From: Diabrotica undecimpunctata
Lineage: Eukaryota; Arthropoda; Insecta; Coleoptera; Chrysomelidae
NCBI RefSeq assembly: GCF_040954645.1
Contig: NC_092806.1
Span: 26,995,644-27,059,643, forward strand
Reading direction: 5' to 3'
Length of the DNA stretch: 64,000 nucleotides
Shown here: in pieces, positions 22,901-33,870 of the stretch
Numbering within the stretch: the first letter of the stretch is position 1
Layout of the letters: each line of letters starts with the position of its first letter
Position numbers and translations under genes: made by a program
The notes under the pieces: model-generated
What the model was told of the DNA's origin: nothing
What the model saw: the letters and a program-made list of their open reading frames with translations, nothing else
The model's database searches: none

Positions 22901-24574
22901 ATTATAGCGCAAGTTGATGAAGACGAAATATTAGACAGTCAATATAAAAACACATATTCACAAAATGAATTACCTATAATAAATCAAGAATTACTAGACC
23001 AAATGCTACCTGAAGATAAACCAGAAATAAAAATATTACAAAATATTCTATTAAAACCAGCTGATAAAATAAGTCATTCAGATCAATTACCTAAATCTTC
23101 TAAAGAAACAATAACAATGAGTGACTCACAAACAGTACACTCTAATTCAGAAAATCCTATTTTAAATATTCCTTTTACTGAAAAAAGTATTAATACCTAT
23201 AAAAATCAAATAATAATCAGAAATAGTAACAATAATGATACAAAACATTCATTTGAAAAAATTTTCGATAAAAATAGACACTATTGGAATATATCAGAAA
23301 ACTCAACTGAAAAGAATTGGATAAATCTTATAAAAGAAACCATAAAACCAAACACTACATTTTGCTTGTACTTTAAGAATGAAAATTTGAAAATACCATT
23401 TATTAATTATATGACAAAAAAATTTAAGAATAATTCATTTTCCATAGTAATTTCAAACATATTTCTAACAGATGTAATAGAAGAAACAGAGCAAAAAGAA
23501 AAAATTCAATTTTATCACGAAACAAAAACTACTCATCGAGGAATAAATGAAAATTTAGCAGCTCTAAAGAAACATTTTTATTGGCCTAAAATGGATCAAG
23601 ATGTAACAAATTATATTAATATATGTGATAGTTGTCAAAAATCAAAATACGAAAGACATCCATACTCATTAGTATTAAAACCAACACCTATTGGAAAAAA
23701 CCCAATGGAACATTTATATATCGATACCTTCAAGTTTGGTTATCAAAATTTTATTACGATTATTGACAGTTTTTCAAAGTTTGGACAAGCATATCCTATA
23801 AATTCGAGCAATGCAATTGAAATTACGGATAAATTAATTCATTTTATTAGTCACTACGGATTACCATTAAAAATTACATGTGACAATGGCACAGAATTTA
23901 AAAACCGCGTTGTACAAGATTTTTGTACATTACATAATATTGAAATACATTATACTACTGCTTACAATCCTAACAGTAATAGTCCAGTCGAAAGATTTCA
24001 CTCAACTCTTATTGAAGCATTACGAATATTAAAAGAACAAAAACCTAATTTAAATATTTCCCAACTAATAAATTATGCTATTCTAACATATAACAATAGC
24101 ATTCATTCAAGTCTTGATTTTACTCCTTTCCAAATATTAAGAGGAAAATTAGATTATAAAGACCCATTTGAACAAAATGAAAACGAAAAATTAACAAACT
24201 ATATCTATGAACATTCACAAAATTTAGAACAATTATCAGACATGATAAATAAGAAATTAACAATGAAACAAACAAAAAACTTGAATAAAGCAAATATAAA
24301 TAAAACTCCAGAATTAAAATTAGATATGAATAAACCTTTATACAGACAAAAATGTAATGAATCACGAGCGCAAAAAGCATCGGAACTTTATAAAGAAATT
24401 ATTAACCCAGAATTAGTAAAAGATAATAAAATAAAATCAGATAATAAAATTTATCACTTACGAATGCTTAAACCACAACGTTTTGTTACAGACAATATAA
24501 GAAGCAATGAAGCTAATATTAATGACGATAATATTATTCCTCCAGTGGAACAAACATTTGACCCTGGAAATTAA
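22901..24574 (+). CDS. pol: Pol, integrase part
   Basis: Continues in the same frame after the lone stop at 22,898-22,900; the first ATG is 23,003. It holds the HHCC zinc-binding domain (FYHETKTTHRG, then CDSCQKS) and the catalytic DD35E core: YIDTF, CDNGTEF and SPVERFHS, with exactly 35 residues between second D and E. A basic C-terminal domain follows. The last ~68 bases overlap the start of the env-like frame, an arrangement known in errantiviruses. All catalytic residues are intact, but without readthrough of the upstream stop it would not be made as part of Gag-Pol. Confidence 0.92.
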   Translation: MIAQVDEDEILDSQYKNTYSQNELPIINQELLDQMLPEDKPEIKILQNILLKPADKISHSDQLPKSSKETITMSDSQTVHSNSENPILNIPFTEKSINTYKNQIIIRNSNNNDTKHSFEKIFDKNRHYWNISENSTEKNWINLIKETIKPNTTFCLYFKNENLKIPFINYMTKKFKNNSFSIVISNIFLTDVIEETEQKEKIQFYHETKTTHRGINENLAALKKHFYWPKMDQDVTNYINICDSCQKSKYERHPYSLVLKPTPIGKNPMEHLYIDTFKFGYQNFITIIDSFSKFGQAYPINSSNAIEITDKLIHFISHYGLPLKITCDNGTEFKNRVVQDFCTLHNIEIHYTTAYNPNSNSPVERFHSTLIEALRILKEQKPNLNISQLINYAILTYNNSIHSSLDFTPFQILRGKLDYKDPFEQNENEKLTNYIYEHSQNLEQLSDMINKKLTMKQTKNLNKANINKTPELKLDMNKPLYRQKCNESRAQKASELYKEIINPELVKDNKIKSDNKIYHLRMLKPQRFVTDNIRSNEANINDDNIIPPVEQTFDPGN

Positions 24575-26162
24575 GGAAATCAAGAATCCTATATTACCCG
24601 TGCAATTAGGGAATTGCAAATTAATTACTGATAAGCATACTTTTATATATCATATAAATATAAGTTATCCTTACGAAATAGCAAGTAAGATATTATACGA
24701 GTTAGATAATCTAAAACTTATTATAAGAGAAAAAAGTAATTACTCAAATATATTAGATACGAAATTAAATAATGGAATACATTTAAGTAAATTAGTCATA
24801 AGTAAAATAGAATCGTATATAAAGCCGATTAGAATAAAACGAGGACTTATTAATGGAATCGGAAAAATAGAAAAATGGCTTTTTGGAACATTAGATGTTG
24901 AAGATGAAATTTATATTAAAAATTATCTACATACCCTATCAAAAAATGAAAATAATTTATATAATGATATGTCAAAATTTCAAACTATTTTAACTGAATT
25001 ATCAGATAAATACACTAAAACCTTTGAAACACTTTCCACTAATCAAAAGATGATTAATGATCAAATTCAGACAATTATAAAAAACTTTAATGATTTAATA
25101 AAGAAAGAACACATCTTTAAACTATTAATGACTATTGATAATTTAATATTTCAATTACAAAATATTCAAAATGTAATTAATAATATTGAGATCGCTATTT
25201 CATTTGCTAAATTAAATGTTTTACATAATTCTATTATAACACCTAATAATTTACAAAATATGGTTATAGAAACAAAATTGTATGATTCGTTAGAAATTCC
25301 TAAACTAAATAATTTAATGAATTATTACAACTTATTTGCATGTTCAATTGCATGCAATTTTTAAAATTCATGTTCCCTTGATATCAAATTCATATAAATA
25401 CTTTAAATTATATCCTGTACCTATACAAAACCAAATAATCATACCTGAATACCCATTCCTATTACTCAACTCTTTAGAAGAATGGTCAACAACAGAAGAA
25501 TGTTCAGAAATAGAAAACTACTACTATTATTAAGAAAAGCAAAAAAGTGTTTAAGTCAGTTAATAAGAAAAGGATTAAACGAATGTGAAAGTGTAAAAGT
25601 AAATCTAAGTGAAACCAACATCGAAAGAATAAATTCAAAAGAAATAATGGTTATACCAACAAAAACAGTTGTTATGAGTGCAAAGTGTGAAACAAACGGT
25701 ATATACAGAATTTCACGACCATCAATCATTTATATAAAAAATTGTGAAATTGAAATAGACAAAAAACAATATAAACCAGAAGAAACACTTCATGAAGAAT
25801 TAATTTTTGAAATTCCTGAAATCAATTTAAATAAATCTGAAGAAACATTAGTTCCAATACATATCAAGAATATAAACATTAAAGAAATAAAACAATTAGA
25901 AAATATGGTAAGAAATACACGATTATCCAAACCAGAAAATATTCCAAATCATCACAATTGGTCAAATAGTGTGTTAATTATTATTATCATAAGTGTTTTA
26001 ATAATCATTTGTTATTGGAAGATATTAAACCCAATATTATTACGGAAGAAAAAAGAAAACAGAACAATAAGAAAAGATATAGAAAATCAGAAAGAAAATC
26101 CTACATCATCGCAAAATAAACCGATGTTATTTTCCGATCTTACGAAGGGAGGAGTTATGTAG
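24507..26162 (+). pseudogene. env: Env-like (F-type) glycoprotein, broken by two frameshifts
   Basis: Third gene, starting inside pol. The first frame (285 codons, to 25,364) begins with a hydrophobic signal-peptide-like stretch and has a furin-type site RIKR at residues ~109-112. The GLINGIG and KWLFGTLD motifs that follow are typical of the fusion-peptide region of errantivirus Env and baculovirus F proteins. A coiled-coil-like segment comes next. Coding then moves to another frame (about 25,340-25,530) and back to the first (25,482-26,162), whose end has a clear membrane anchor (~163-179, mostly Ile/Val/Leu) and a basic tail. The two indels roughly compensate, but this copy cannot make the whole protein. 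Confidence 0.88.
26140..26152 (+). other. Polypurine tract of the Gypsy element
   Basis: A short run GAAGGGAGG sits directly before the 3' LTR start (AGTTATG at 26,153). That is the position where plus-strand synthesis is primed in LTR elements. It overlaps the last codons of the env-like frame. Confidence 0.75.
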
Positions 26163-26455
26163 CCACTTCTATCGGAAATTTCCTGTTTACGCAATTTTAG
26201 TAACAACGCTTCGCTCTAGAATATGGAATATTTTCAAACTCTAGAATATAAGTACATTTCCATACAAAGGGTATAAAAACCCTTGTAACAAGAAATCTTA
26301 GTCTTAGTACCTTTTAAACAGTATTAGTGTGAGTTCGTCTCAATTACTAATCGTAATAATTTGTAATTCGGCTTTAGTGTTCTTTAGTTTAATTGTAAAA
26401 CTTTAAGTGAAATAAAGTTTTTAAAAACGAATACGTCGAAACAAATTATTTATCT
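26153..26455 (+). repeat. 3' LTR of the Gypsy element
   Basis: 303 bp, same length as the 5' LTR and identical to it as far as I can compare by eye, including the TATA box and AATAAA. Followed by the ATCT target duplication at 26,456-26,459. Confidence 0.95.
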
Positions 26456-26459
26456 ATCT

Positions 26460-28130
26460 GTAGAAATAACAACCGTTTGGTCGGGCTATGTATTTATGGT
26501 AATAACGCTTATGTGGGTGTGTCAAAAGGTAATGTTCCTCGATTTAGTTTGACGTTTGAAATGGTTGTATGTGTATACACTGAGTCATTTAGCTGTCACA
26601 TCAACTATTTTGAGTAATATGTCTATTATTATACAGGGAGATAAAAAGAGTAGTTTTCAATGAATATATTCGGCATATTTAGTGATTTTCCTTGTAATTA
26701 AGATTCTATAATATTTTGAAATCTAGTTTAAAAGTCAATATTGAATCGAAAGCATTATTTTGATTTAAATTCAATATATATTTCTTTTTTGCTAACTGGT
26801 CGATTAGGAAGACTATTTTATAGAAACTTTTTTAATTCCTGAGTTTGTCGGTCTGTTATAAATAAAACATTTAAGATAGGTACAAGAAATACTTACTTAC
26901 TAAAGACTTACTCACAATCGTCAAATTTACCTCTTAAAATACTAGTAGACAACAAAAAAACTCGTTTGCCAGTTCCTGTCCTACACAGTGATGTAGTGCC
27001 ATTTTTTAAAAGTTTTATGTCTGTTTTTTCCTTTTAATTGTGTTCTGTTTGTCCTTAATTGTCTTTAGTTTTATAATTTTAACATATGACATCACAATTT
27101 CTGCCAAAATAGAAATAATATGCTTTTTTATCAAAATCTGATAATTACAAGTCAAAGAAATTGCACAACCACCAAATTAGTACATCTAATTTAATTCATT
27201 ATCACACAACTGTCTTTTTACTGTAAAAATTTCAATAAATTAACACACATTTCTAAAATATATCTCTTGAATAAATTTTAATAATTTAAATAATATAAAA
27301 CATCACTTTCATCAAACATTCAAACAATCACATATACCTTACTCCTATTTCATTTATTAACATCTCTCATCACAAGAAACTTCCTCGTTAATTGTCAGAC
27401 AGTTACAACATTAACCGAAGATCACTCAACATCAGTAATACAGGATAGTTTGAACTATGTATCACGAACCAATAACTAAAACTTCTTGTACCTGAAGATG
27501 CTTGGCAAAGTGTAGAAAGCGAATTATTTAACATAACGTAATACACAATTATATAAACCTACTAAGTAAACCTACTTAATGACAGTATTATTTTATATCC
27601 TTTAAATAATAATAAGTATTAAGCCATGGAAAACCAGTACTATTTTCTTTGTTTAAAATAAAATATACTTTTACACGAAAAACTAAGTTTGTAAGCATAC
27701 CAAATACTCCAGGACTTTTATATGAAAAACAAATATTTATTTGTTTAAACAAATTTCAAAAATCTAATCTCTGGTTTTGCTCCGAGAAATTTTTTAGGTT
27801 TCGTGGGCCATTTTAAACAAAAAAAGTTTCTTGCCATTTTTCACAGTTGATATTTTTTAAGTAATAAACAATTTAAAATCTCAAAAAAGTGAAAATACGC
27901 ACTTTCGAGGCTAGAAAACTCACGAAAATGATTATTTTTCAGGTTGCCAAGTGCCTAAATTAAAGAGCAGCTTTGAGGTCTATTAAGTTTGTTGTATTCT
28001 TTTCATTACCAAGAAATTTATCGCTTGGATTACTTGCAACTATGCAAAACTGAGGTGTTCGTTAAAGTTATGTATTTACTAAACTTGATCCAGTTAGAAT
28101 TTTATTATATTATGAATAATATCACAAGAT
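26460..28130. other. AT-rich stretch with one hairpin motif
   Basis: No gene recognised. At 27,492-27,521 there is CTGAAGA followed by GCTT, a loop, AAGC and GAA, similar in layout to the motifs at 6,970 and 31,094; see findings. Confidence 0.4.
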
Positions 28131-28450
28131 CGAACTATGGATGAGCAGTACGATAAGCGATGGGGACTTGCGTGTTGGTTTTACTCACTCCATAGGTCCC
28201 CACCGGATGAGAGTGTACGCTTAAAAAATCCTACTGTTATTTTTAGAAACTCACTGTTCTTCGAATTGTTGGTTTTACAATTTCATTTATTTGCTATGGT
28301 TTTTTTCCTGTTGACGTTTTCGATGCTTCTGTAATAACTTGCCTTCGTTGCTTCAAAAGTCCATAAATGGTTGCTTCTCCAACTCCGGACGTGATTGAAC
28401 GTTTAGAATCTATATCTCGATCAGTTTTACTAGGGTGTGCCATTTTTATT
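28130..28450 (-). pseudogene. Possible transposase N-terminal remnant
   Basis: The minus strand reads MAHPSKTDRDIDSKRS, then SGVGEATIYGLLKQRR and later INEIVKPTIRRTVSF. This is reminiscent of the helix-turn-helix start and the IRRTV block of some arthropod DDE transposases. No catalytic motif is present and two stops interrupt the end. The assignment is weak; it may be unrelated. Confidence 0.3.
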
Positions 28451-29795
28451 GCACTAGGTCACTAGATATCGTTTCTTGTCGCTTAACTGAAGTAATTGGC
28501 AATAAGAAAATTTATGTAGATTGGAAATTTTAATATTTTCTAAGAAACTTAGAGGCTTTATGTTATTGGGTTATACCATTGTTACAAAATTAATCTAAAC
28601 ATAATTAATTAATCTTAATTGTAATCTGTTACAAAAGATTACAATCTTCGCTTGGCTTCATTATTATTTTACAGTTAACTGACATTTTTTGTTCATGTTT
28701 ATATAGTTTTTAATAGAGTTATTCATAATTCAATCCACCTAAATTTGCAAGCCCTCTAAATAGATTTTCTATACAAAGATGCATTGTGTTACAACTCATT
28801 TTAGTAACTGAAACATTTAATCATTCTATTCCAATGCCCCTATCCCACAAGAGAAGTCATAGAATAGGCCAGCTCAGATTCATTTGCAATGTATTTTATA
28901 TCACTCTGACAAAAGCAGCTTTCAGTGTCTTTGTCCAATTTCCACATCGACATTACTACATTTATCGTTGATAATAGAACAACATCCATCGTAAACGTTT
29001 CTAGAAATGAAAAATTAATGATGTTTTCGACGCTCTTTGCAAAAGCTCGCCTTCAGTGGAGCATTTTTTCCTTTTGTGCGTTGTCGACTGATGCGGCAAA
29101 ATAAACTGAATTATGTCGAACCAAAAAAAGGTCTGAGCGACGCTCATTAGTGTCTTTTTTATGCTGCCGTACGAGCGGGGCTCTAAAAGGAACTTTTCAA
29201 TTTTTTCTTTTGATATTTTACACATTTTTACGGTTGATTTGTTCAGTTCGAGACATGTAAACGCCGTACTGGATTAATTCCAAGAATTTTATTTTTATTG
29301 CATACTTCAGGGTTTATTTTAGAAAAACTGTACATTCAACGAATACGATTTCTGTTTAAAAATAAAAAGCGACATTTAGGAGTTGGGTTAAACATAACGC
29401 CAAACAAGTATTCGTTCTTTTCATATAGTTCTGTCATATTCTCAGACGTTACATTCGAAAATTGTCCTCAATTTGAACGGAAATATGCTCAACAGGACTT
29501 TACTATAAAATTCATTTCATTACATCAATTCATATCGATGCAATATCGAAGTTCGATGGTAAGGATCGCCATACAATATTAAAGATTTGAATTCTGGTTC
29601 ACCACAGGCCGCTAAATTATTATCGAAATTGGTAACTTCGAAATTACGCATATAAATAATACAAACAATAAAAATTATCAGATATTTGTTACAATACACA
29701 ATCCCGAACCAAATACTAATTTAATTAAATATCTCATATTTTATTACAACTTACATCTTTAAATTCCCGTCGTGTTATTACATAGATTGGTGTTA
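28451..29795. other. AT-rich stretch, nothing recognised
   Basis: Short frames only (for example 29,001-29,225 minus and 29,298-29,582 plus), none with a motif I know. It ends at the TTA that borders the Harbinger element. Confidence 0.4.
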
Positions 29796-30735
29796 AGGCC
29801 CGTTTTCACACTACGTCTTATTGTACGTTTTGTGGGTCATATAAAACGTACGACAAAATGTACGTTTTGTCCAGTGTATACACACTACGTTTTTCCTTCC
29901 GTTTTCTACCTCATTTCTAATTCAGAGTTGTGTGAAGTTTGTTTAGTGATTTTTTTTATTATGCATGAAACACGGCTGCTTTCTTTTATTTTTTCAACCA
30001 TAACGATACTATGACTGGGGAAAAAGGGGACGAGGAGGGAAAAGACAAGATGGTCAGGAGAGTGGGCTTCTAAAAAGAAGCCAGTATTCCCACGTCTCGT
30101 TACTAAAAGAACTGTCGAGGCGAACCAGATGACTGGCGCAATTATTTGCGAATGGACACCTCAGCCTATTGTCAATTGCTAGAGTTGGTAACACCATACA
30201 TATTGAAATAAGACACCTCATGAGAAAAGCCATTACACCCCATGAAAGACTCACAGCAACTCTCAGATATCTTACAACAGGACGCAGCGTCAAGGACTTG
30301 GAGTTCACAATCATAATATCCAAACCAGCGTTAAGCCAAATAATTCCTGAAACCTGTAATGCAATCTACTTGGTTTTAAAACATAACTACTTAAAAACTT
30401 TTATACAATTCAATAAATTCCCCGAGAAAATCGTGGGTGCATTGCCGCAAATCTGACATTAGGCTTTTTTTGGGAAAAATGTAACGAAGTGCAGTGAAAC
30501 TAGTCGTCAAATAAGTCAAGATCGGACAACTTGTCTGAACATGTATTTTCACGTAACGTTTTATCCTATCACTTCTCGCAAAACTATGCTTCTCCCATCA
30601 TTTCTACGATCTGACCTTGGATTTCATTTCGATTCGACAAGACGTACGTTTTGTTGTTTACATGCCACGTTTTATTGTATAGGATTTGTCCTATCCAACA
30701 AAACGTACAATAAGACGTAGCGTGAAAACGGGCCT
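29796..30735 (+). mobile_element. Internally deleted PIF/Harbinger transposon
   Basis: 940-bp element whose ends are inverted repeats: AGGCCCGTTTTCAC at the left and its complement GTGAAAACGGGCCT at the right. Matching continues into CTACGTCTTATTGTACGTTTTGT. TTA directly flanks both ends (29,793-29,795 and 30,736-30,738), the 3-bp duplication typical of PIF/Harbinger. Subterminal ACGTAC/GTACGT-type motifs recur near both ends. The interior keeps only the N-terminal part of a transposase, so the copy is non-autonomous but might still be mobilised in trans. Confidence 0.9.
30090..30456 (+). pseudogene. PIF/Harbinger transposase, N-terminal part
   Basis: Frames give DWRNYLRMDTSAYCQLLELV, then IRHLMRKAITPHERLTATLRYL, TTGRSVKDLEF and ISKPALSQIIPETCNAIY. 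This is the order of the helical region before the DDE nuclease in Harbinger transposases (NYLRM, then ERLxxTLRYLxTG, then IxxSxxxxIIPETCxAIY). Two frame changes (about 30,120 and 30,205) are needed, and nothing of the DDE domain follows. It is a remnant. Confidence 0.8.
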
Positions 30736-30738
30736 TTA

Positions 30739-31285
30739 GGGCGAAGTTCCTTTTTTGTCCTTAGTTAAACGAACTCATAACAAAATGTATTTCAATTCAC
30801 TGTATTATTTGTCTAACAATGAATTTTTGTTTATAATCATGACTATTAAGCGTAATATGCTTGTAAGCACATGAAACTGACCCACGTTAACGTTGTGTTA
30901 TGTAACAGTGCCTGTGTCTAAGGACTAGCAACCCCAGTGGAGTCTTACGTTGCCATGTGATCAATTCCTTTTGTAATACAAACATCATAGTTTTTAATTA
31001 TCAAAGACGTAACTTATCAAAGTTAATCAAACTACATTTAAAGGGTTTTTATCCATATATTTCGTGGCTTTAAACATGTACATCCAGATAGCACTGAGGA
31101 TGGAATTGTTATTCCGAAAACGTTCTGTGATGTAGCCCGATAGGGTTTTTATTATTATACCTTTTATAAAGGAATTTTTTAAATAAAAAAAAATTTGAGG
31201 TACTTGGTATACAGCCAACTACGGGAAATTAGTTTCCTTGTGGATATTATTCCTATCTGCCTAAAGCTGTTCAAACTTCCTCAGT
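30739..31285. other. Spacer with a hammerhead-like hairpin
   Basis: No gene recognised. At 31,094-31,119 there is CTGAGGA, a stem GGAAT/ATTCC with TTGT-type loop, then GAAA; see findings. Confidence 0.4.
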
Positions 31286-31690
31286 AATACAATCTGTTTC
31301 GGTTATAGTGCATGAAGTAAACCTTTTATTTTGACGCCTGTAGACACGCTGACAGTATGTTCTTCCATTCCGCCACAGTCCAGTCAGAACATACTCGCGC
31401 AAAACCAAGTCTAGCTCTACGGTGTTGTGGGACACGAGCTGGAAGGAAAACCCTTTTCTTTCTGTTAATCTTTTTCTAATAGTATGTTCACTCACACTAA
31501 CATTCTTCACCTCAAAAAGACGCGTACGAGCTTCAGGAGCGGTGCAAAAGCGATTTCTCAACACGTTGCTGACAATAAAGTGGTCACCTCGAATTGCAGT
31601 GCACCGATGTCGGCCTTTACCTCACCTGCGGGTGTATGAACCTGTCTCCCTAAATCATCTGATAGCATCCCATACCGTAGTTCGGTGTAT
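31285..31690 (-). pseudogene. Tc1-like transposase N-terminal remnant
   Basis: The minus strand shows LRNRFCTAPEARTRLFEV and VSVSEHTIRKRLTERKGF. This is the second helix-turn-helix and linker of Tc1-type transposases (pattern TAPExRxxL, then VSxxTIRRRL). Upstream frames on the same strand suggest a GRHRCTAI-type start with stops. The catalytic domain is missing. Confidence 0.6.
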
Positions 31691-31699
31691 ATAGCGTGT

Positions 31700-32080
31700 A
31701 TGAGCGATAGGATGTTGGATGTACCCAGAATCAGCTAAAGCCACTGCCCTAGCTGCATAATATTGTAATGAGTGGCATTTTTATAGTCGCAAACAATAAC
31801 CAAACACTAAAATCTCAAATTAAACAATATTCACACACTACGGCATAAAATAACAAAAAATGTTAACACGATAACGAAATTGCAATAAGGTCGTACAATG
31901 TCTACTTTACAAAAACCCTTCGGTGGTATATATTTAGGAAACAAACTAGGGGTATTAGGGAGGGAGAGATTTAATTTAATGCCAGCATACCTACTTAACA
32001 GAACACAAAACAGTTGATAATCCATAATTAATGTAAACAAACAGGTGAGCAGTTAATTGTGCCAGTGGGAAAGCCCTTAT
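31700..32080. other. Spacer, nothing recognised
   Basis: AT-rich sequence with no coding motif or repeat. Confidence 0.4.
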
Positions 32081-32084
32081 AACA

Positions 32085-32270
32085 TGATAAACATGACAGC
32101 AGATGACAGACATCTTAGAATAATCAGCAATCTATATTATGGCCAAACCACAAAAATCAGGAGGGACAACCAACGTCCAACGTGATCCAAGACGTTCTGA
32201 TACAGAGAGGTGAGGACAGAAAAGGTTTAGATAGGTGAAGCATTTCCTGCCTCTATACTCTTAGAAGGTG
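32085..32270 (+). pseudogene. LINE RT scrap
   Basis: One frame reads DDRHLRIISNLYYGQTTKIRRDN. This is the short block (LRIIxNLYYxQTAxIR) just before the RQGCxLSP loop in the LINE family that has remnants elsewhere in this window. Only ~60 codons are recognisable. Confidence 0.55.
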
Positions 32271-32411
32271 GTTCTCAGTATCTACTACAAATAAAGTGAA
32301 AATAAAATGTCAAATAGTAGTAGATTAAAAATGTGATTTTCATCACAAACACAACCAATAGTAGCTTAATCCCATAAAAAACATAACCATGCCACAAGAA
32401 TGTAGTTTCGG

Positions 32412-32637
32412 GACCTTCATAAAGTGAAAATATCACAAATAGCATATTTTTTTATATGATTCCAAGTGAGAGTTTGTTAAATTGAGATGCTTCTGTATTT
32501 AAATATTTTGACGCCAGCGTCAAGAACCTTTCTAAAGTTAAAATATCAGAAATAGCATAAATTTTTTTATATGATTCCAACTGAGAGTTTGTTAAATTGG
32601 GATGCTTCTGTATTTAAATATTTCGACGCCAGCTTCA
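32412..32637. repeat. Two tandem copies of a 113-bp unit
   Basis: The sequence from about 32,412 to 32,524 repeats at 32,525-32,637 with roughly 90 percent identity (for example GACGCCAGCGTCAA versus GACGCCAGCTTCAA). The divergence shows that it is an old duplication. No coding potential. Confidence 0.85.
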
Positions 32638-32639
32638 AT

Positions 32640-33575
32640 GCTTTTCAACTGCTTTTCCTGTCCATCGCTTTTTGATATCCGTTTCGTGAACTAGTATTTT
32701 ATTATTGCTCTCTCTTAGGCTATTTTATATATTTTTGTTTCACTTTACAGTTGATCGTATAGATTCTTGAACACCTTTACTTTAGTTTTTGCAACCTTTG
32801 CTTTGGTTTCTTTTTGGAATGTCCTTTGGTCCATTGCTATGTCCAGTATAAACATTTACTGAACTTCTATAAATGAAATTTAATTATTAGTTTTAAATGA
32901 GATATTAGCACAAAAAAACATAAATTTCCGTCTATTTTCTCATCCGTTATTCGAAATTTTGTTTAAGAAAGCACATATACAATCCATAAATTTTATCATG
33001 TAATATATGATTAAAACCAAACATTTTGTTTGCTTCATTGATGAGAAACGACTTGCCAGTTCTATTGGCCATACAATCTCGATAATTAGCTTATGAAAAT
33101 AAATGAAGTGCATTTATATTCGTGACGTTATTGATTGTAGCACTAAATCAAATTTAATAAAAATAAATTGTCGTGGCACATATGCGGAATATCCATATAT
33201 CATTTAGCTGTTGGGGACCGAGTGTCGTCAACCTCTTGGTCGTCCCCCTCTTTTTGGAATGCATTTTCTCATTCGGTTATAAATACGGGTCTCTGGTTCG
33301 TGCAAAAAATGTTTGATCGATCTGTGGACAAGGAAAATGTGAAAAGTTGGCTCATTTTACGCCTTAAAAAGTTTTTCTTTTATTTTCATTTCTGTTAACA
33401 GTTCGGTTATCCGATGAGATCGGTTAACACTTGACAAAATAATAAAGTTGAATAATTTATGTATAAATAATAATGATTTTCTATATTTGTGAATATTTTT
33501 TCATTTGGAAACAATAAAAAAACAGTATTAATTAATTATAATTGTATTATATAGTTATAATCTTTGTATTATCTA
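32640..33575. other. AT-rich stretch, nothing recognised
   Basis: No coding motif, RNA gene or matched ends seen. Confidence 0.4.
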
Positions 33576-33579
33576 TGTT

Positions 33580-33870
33580 ACAATGTTTCATAAAGATTAA
33601 CATATACTTTGTCTTCTCTTTATTTATTTTTAGCCTTCTAATTTTCGCTTCTTCTATCATAGTTATCAGTGCGTATTCTAAGCTTTTTTTGTCTCTTGAG
33701 GCTATTACCATGTCGTCCGCGTTTCTTATAATTTGTGTATGATCATCTTGTTGATTCCAGTTTTTTAATCGCTTCGTCCAGTGCTATGTTTAAAAGTGTA
33801 GTAGACAGGCTTGTCGAACTCCTACTATATTGATAGATTCTGTATTTCTATCGTCTGTTATACCTTCTGT
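33580..33870 (-). pseudogene. Older LINE RT, C-terminal-side piece (split by RTE insertion)
   Basis: Minus-strand frames read GVRQACLLHF, LALDEAIKKLEST and IIRNADDMVIAS with LEYALITMIEEAK. This is the catalytic ADD box and following helix of a LINE RT. It joins in frame across the RTE insertion to the piece at 35,411-35,985: the 14-bp target duplication encodes part of TEGI and the next codons follow directly. The rest of the C-terminus is missing or unrecognisable. Confidence 0.75.
33857..33870. repeat. Left copy of 14-bp target-site duplication
   Basis: GTTATACCTTCTGT, identical to 35,411-35,424. It marks the 5' boundary of the RTE-like insertion. Confidence 0.9.

Larger units (their letters stand above)
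18640..26455 (+). mobile_element. Complete Gypsy/errantivirus-like LTR retrotransposon
   Basis: Full-length element of 7,816 bp. It has two 303-bp LTRs that look identical, a primer-binding site, gag, pol in the order protease-RT-RNase H-integrase, an env-like gene after integrase, and a purine-rich GAAGGGAGG tract just before the 3' LTR. ATCT flanks both sides (18,636-18,639 and 26,456-26,459), giving a 4-bp target duplication. LTRs starting AGTTA, a 4-bp duplication and a third env frame all fit the insect errantivirus branch of Ty3/Gypsy. Identical LTRs imply a recent insertion, yet pol and env carry several breaks, so this copy is not expected to be autonomous. Confidence 0.95.
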
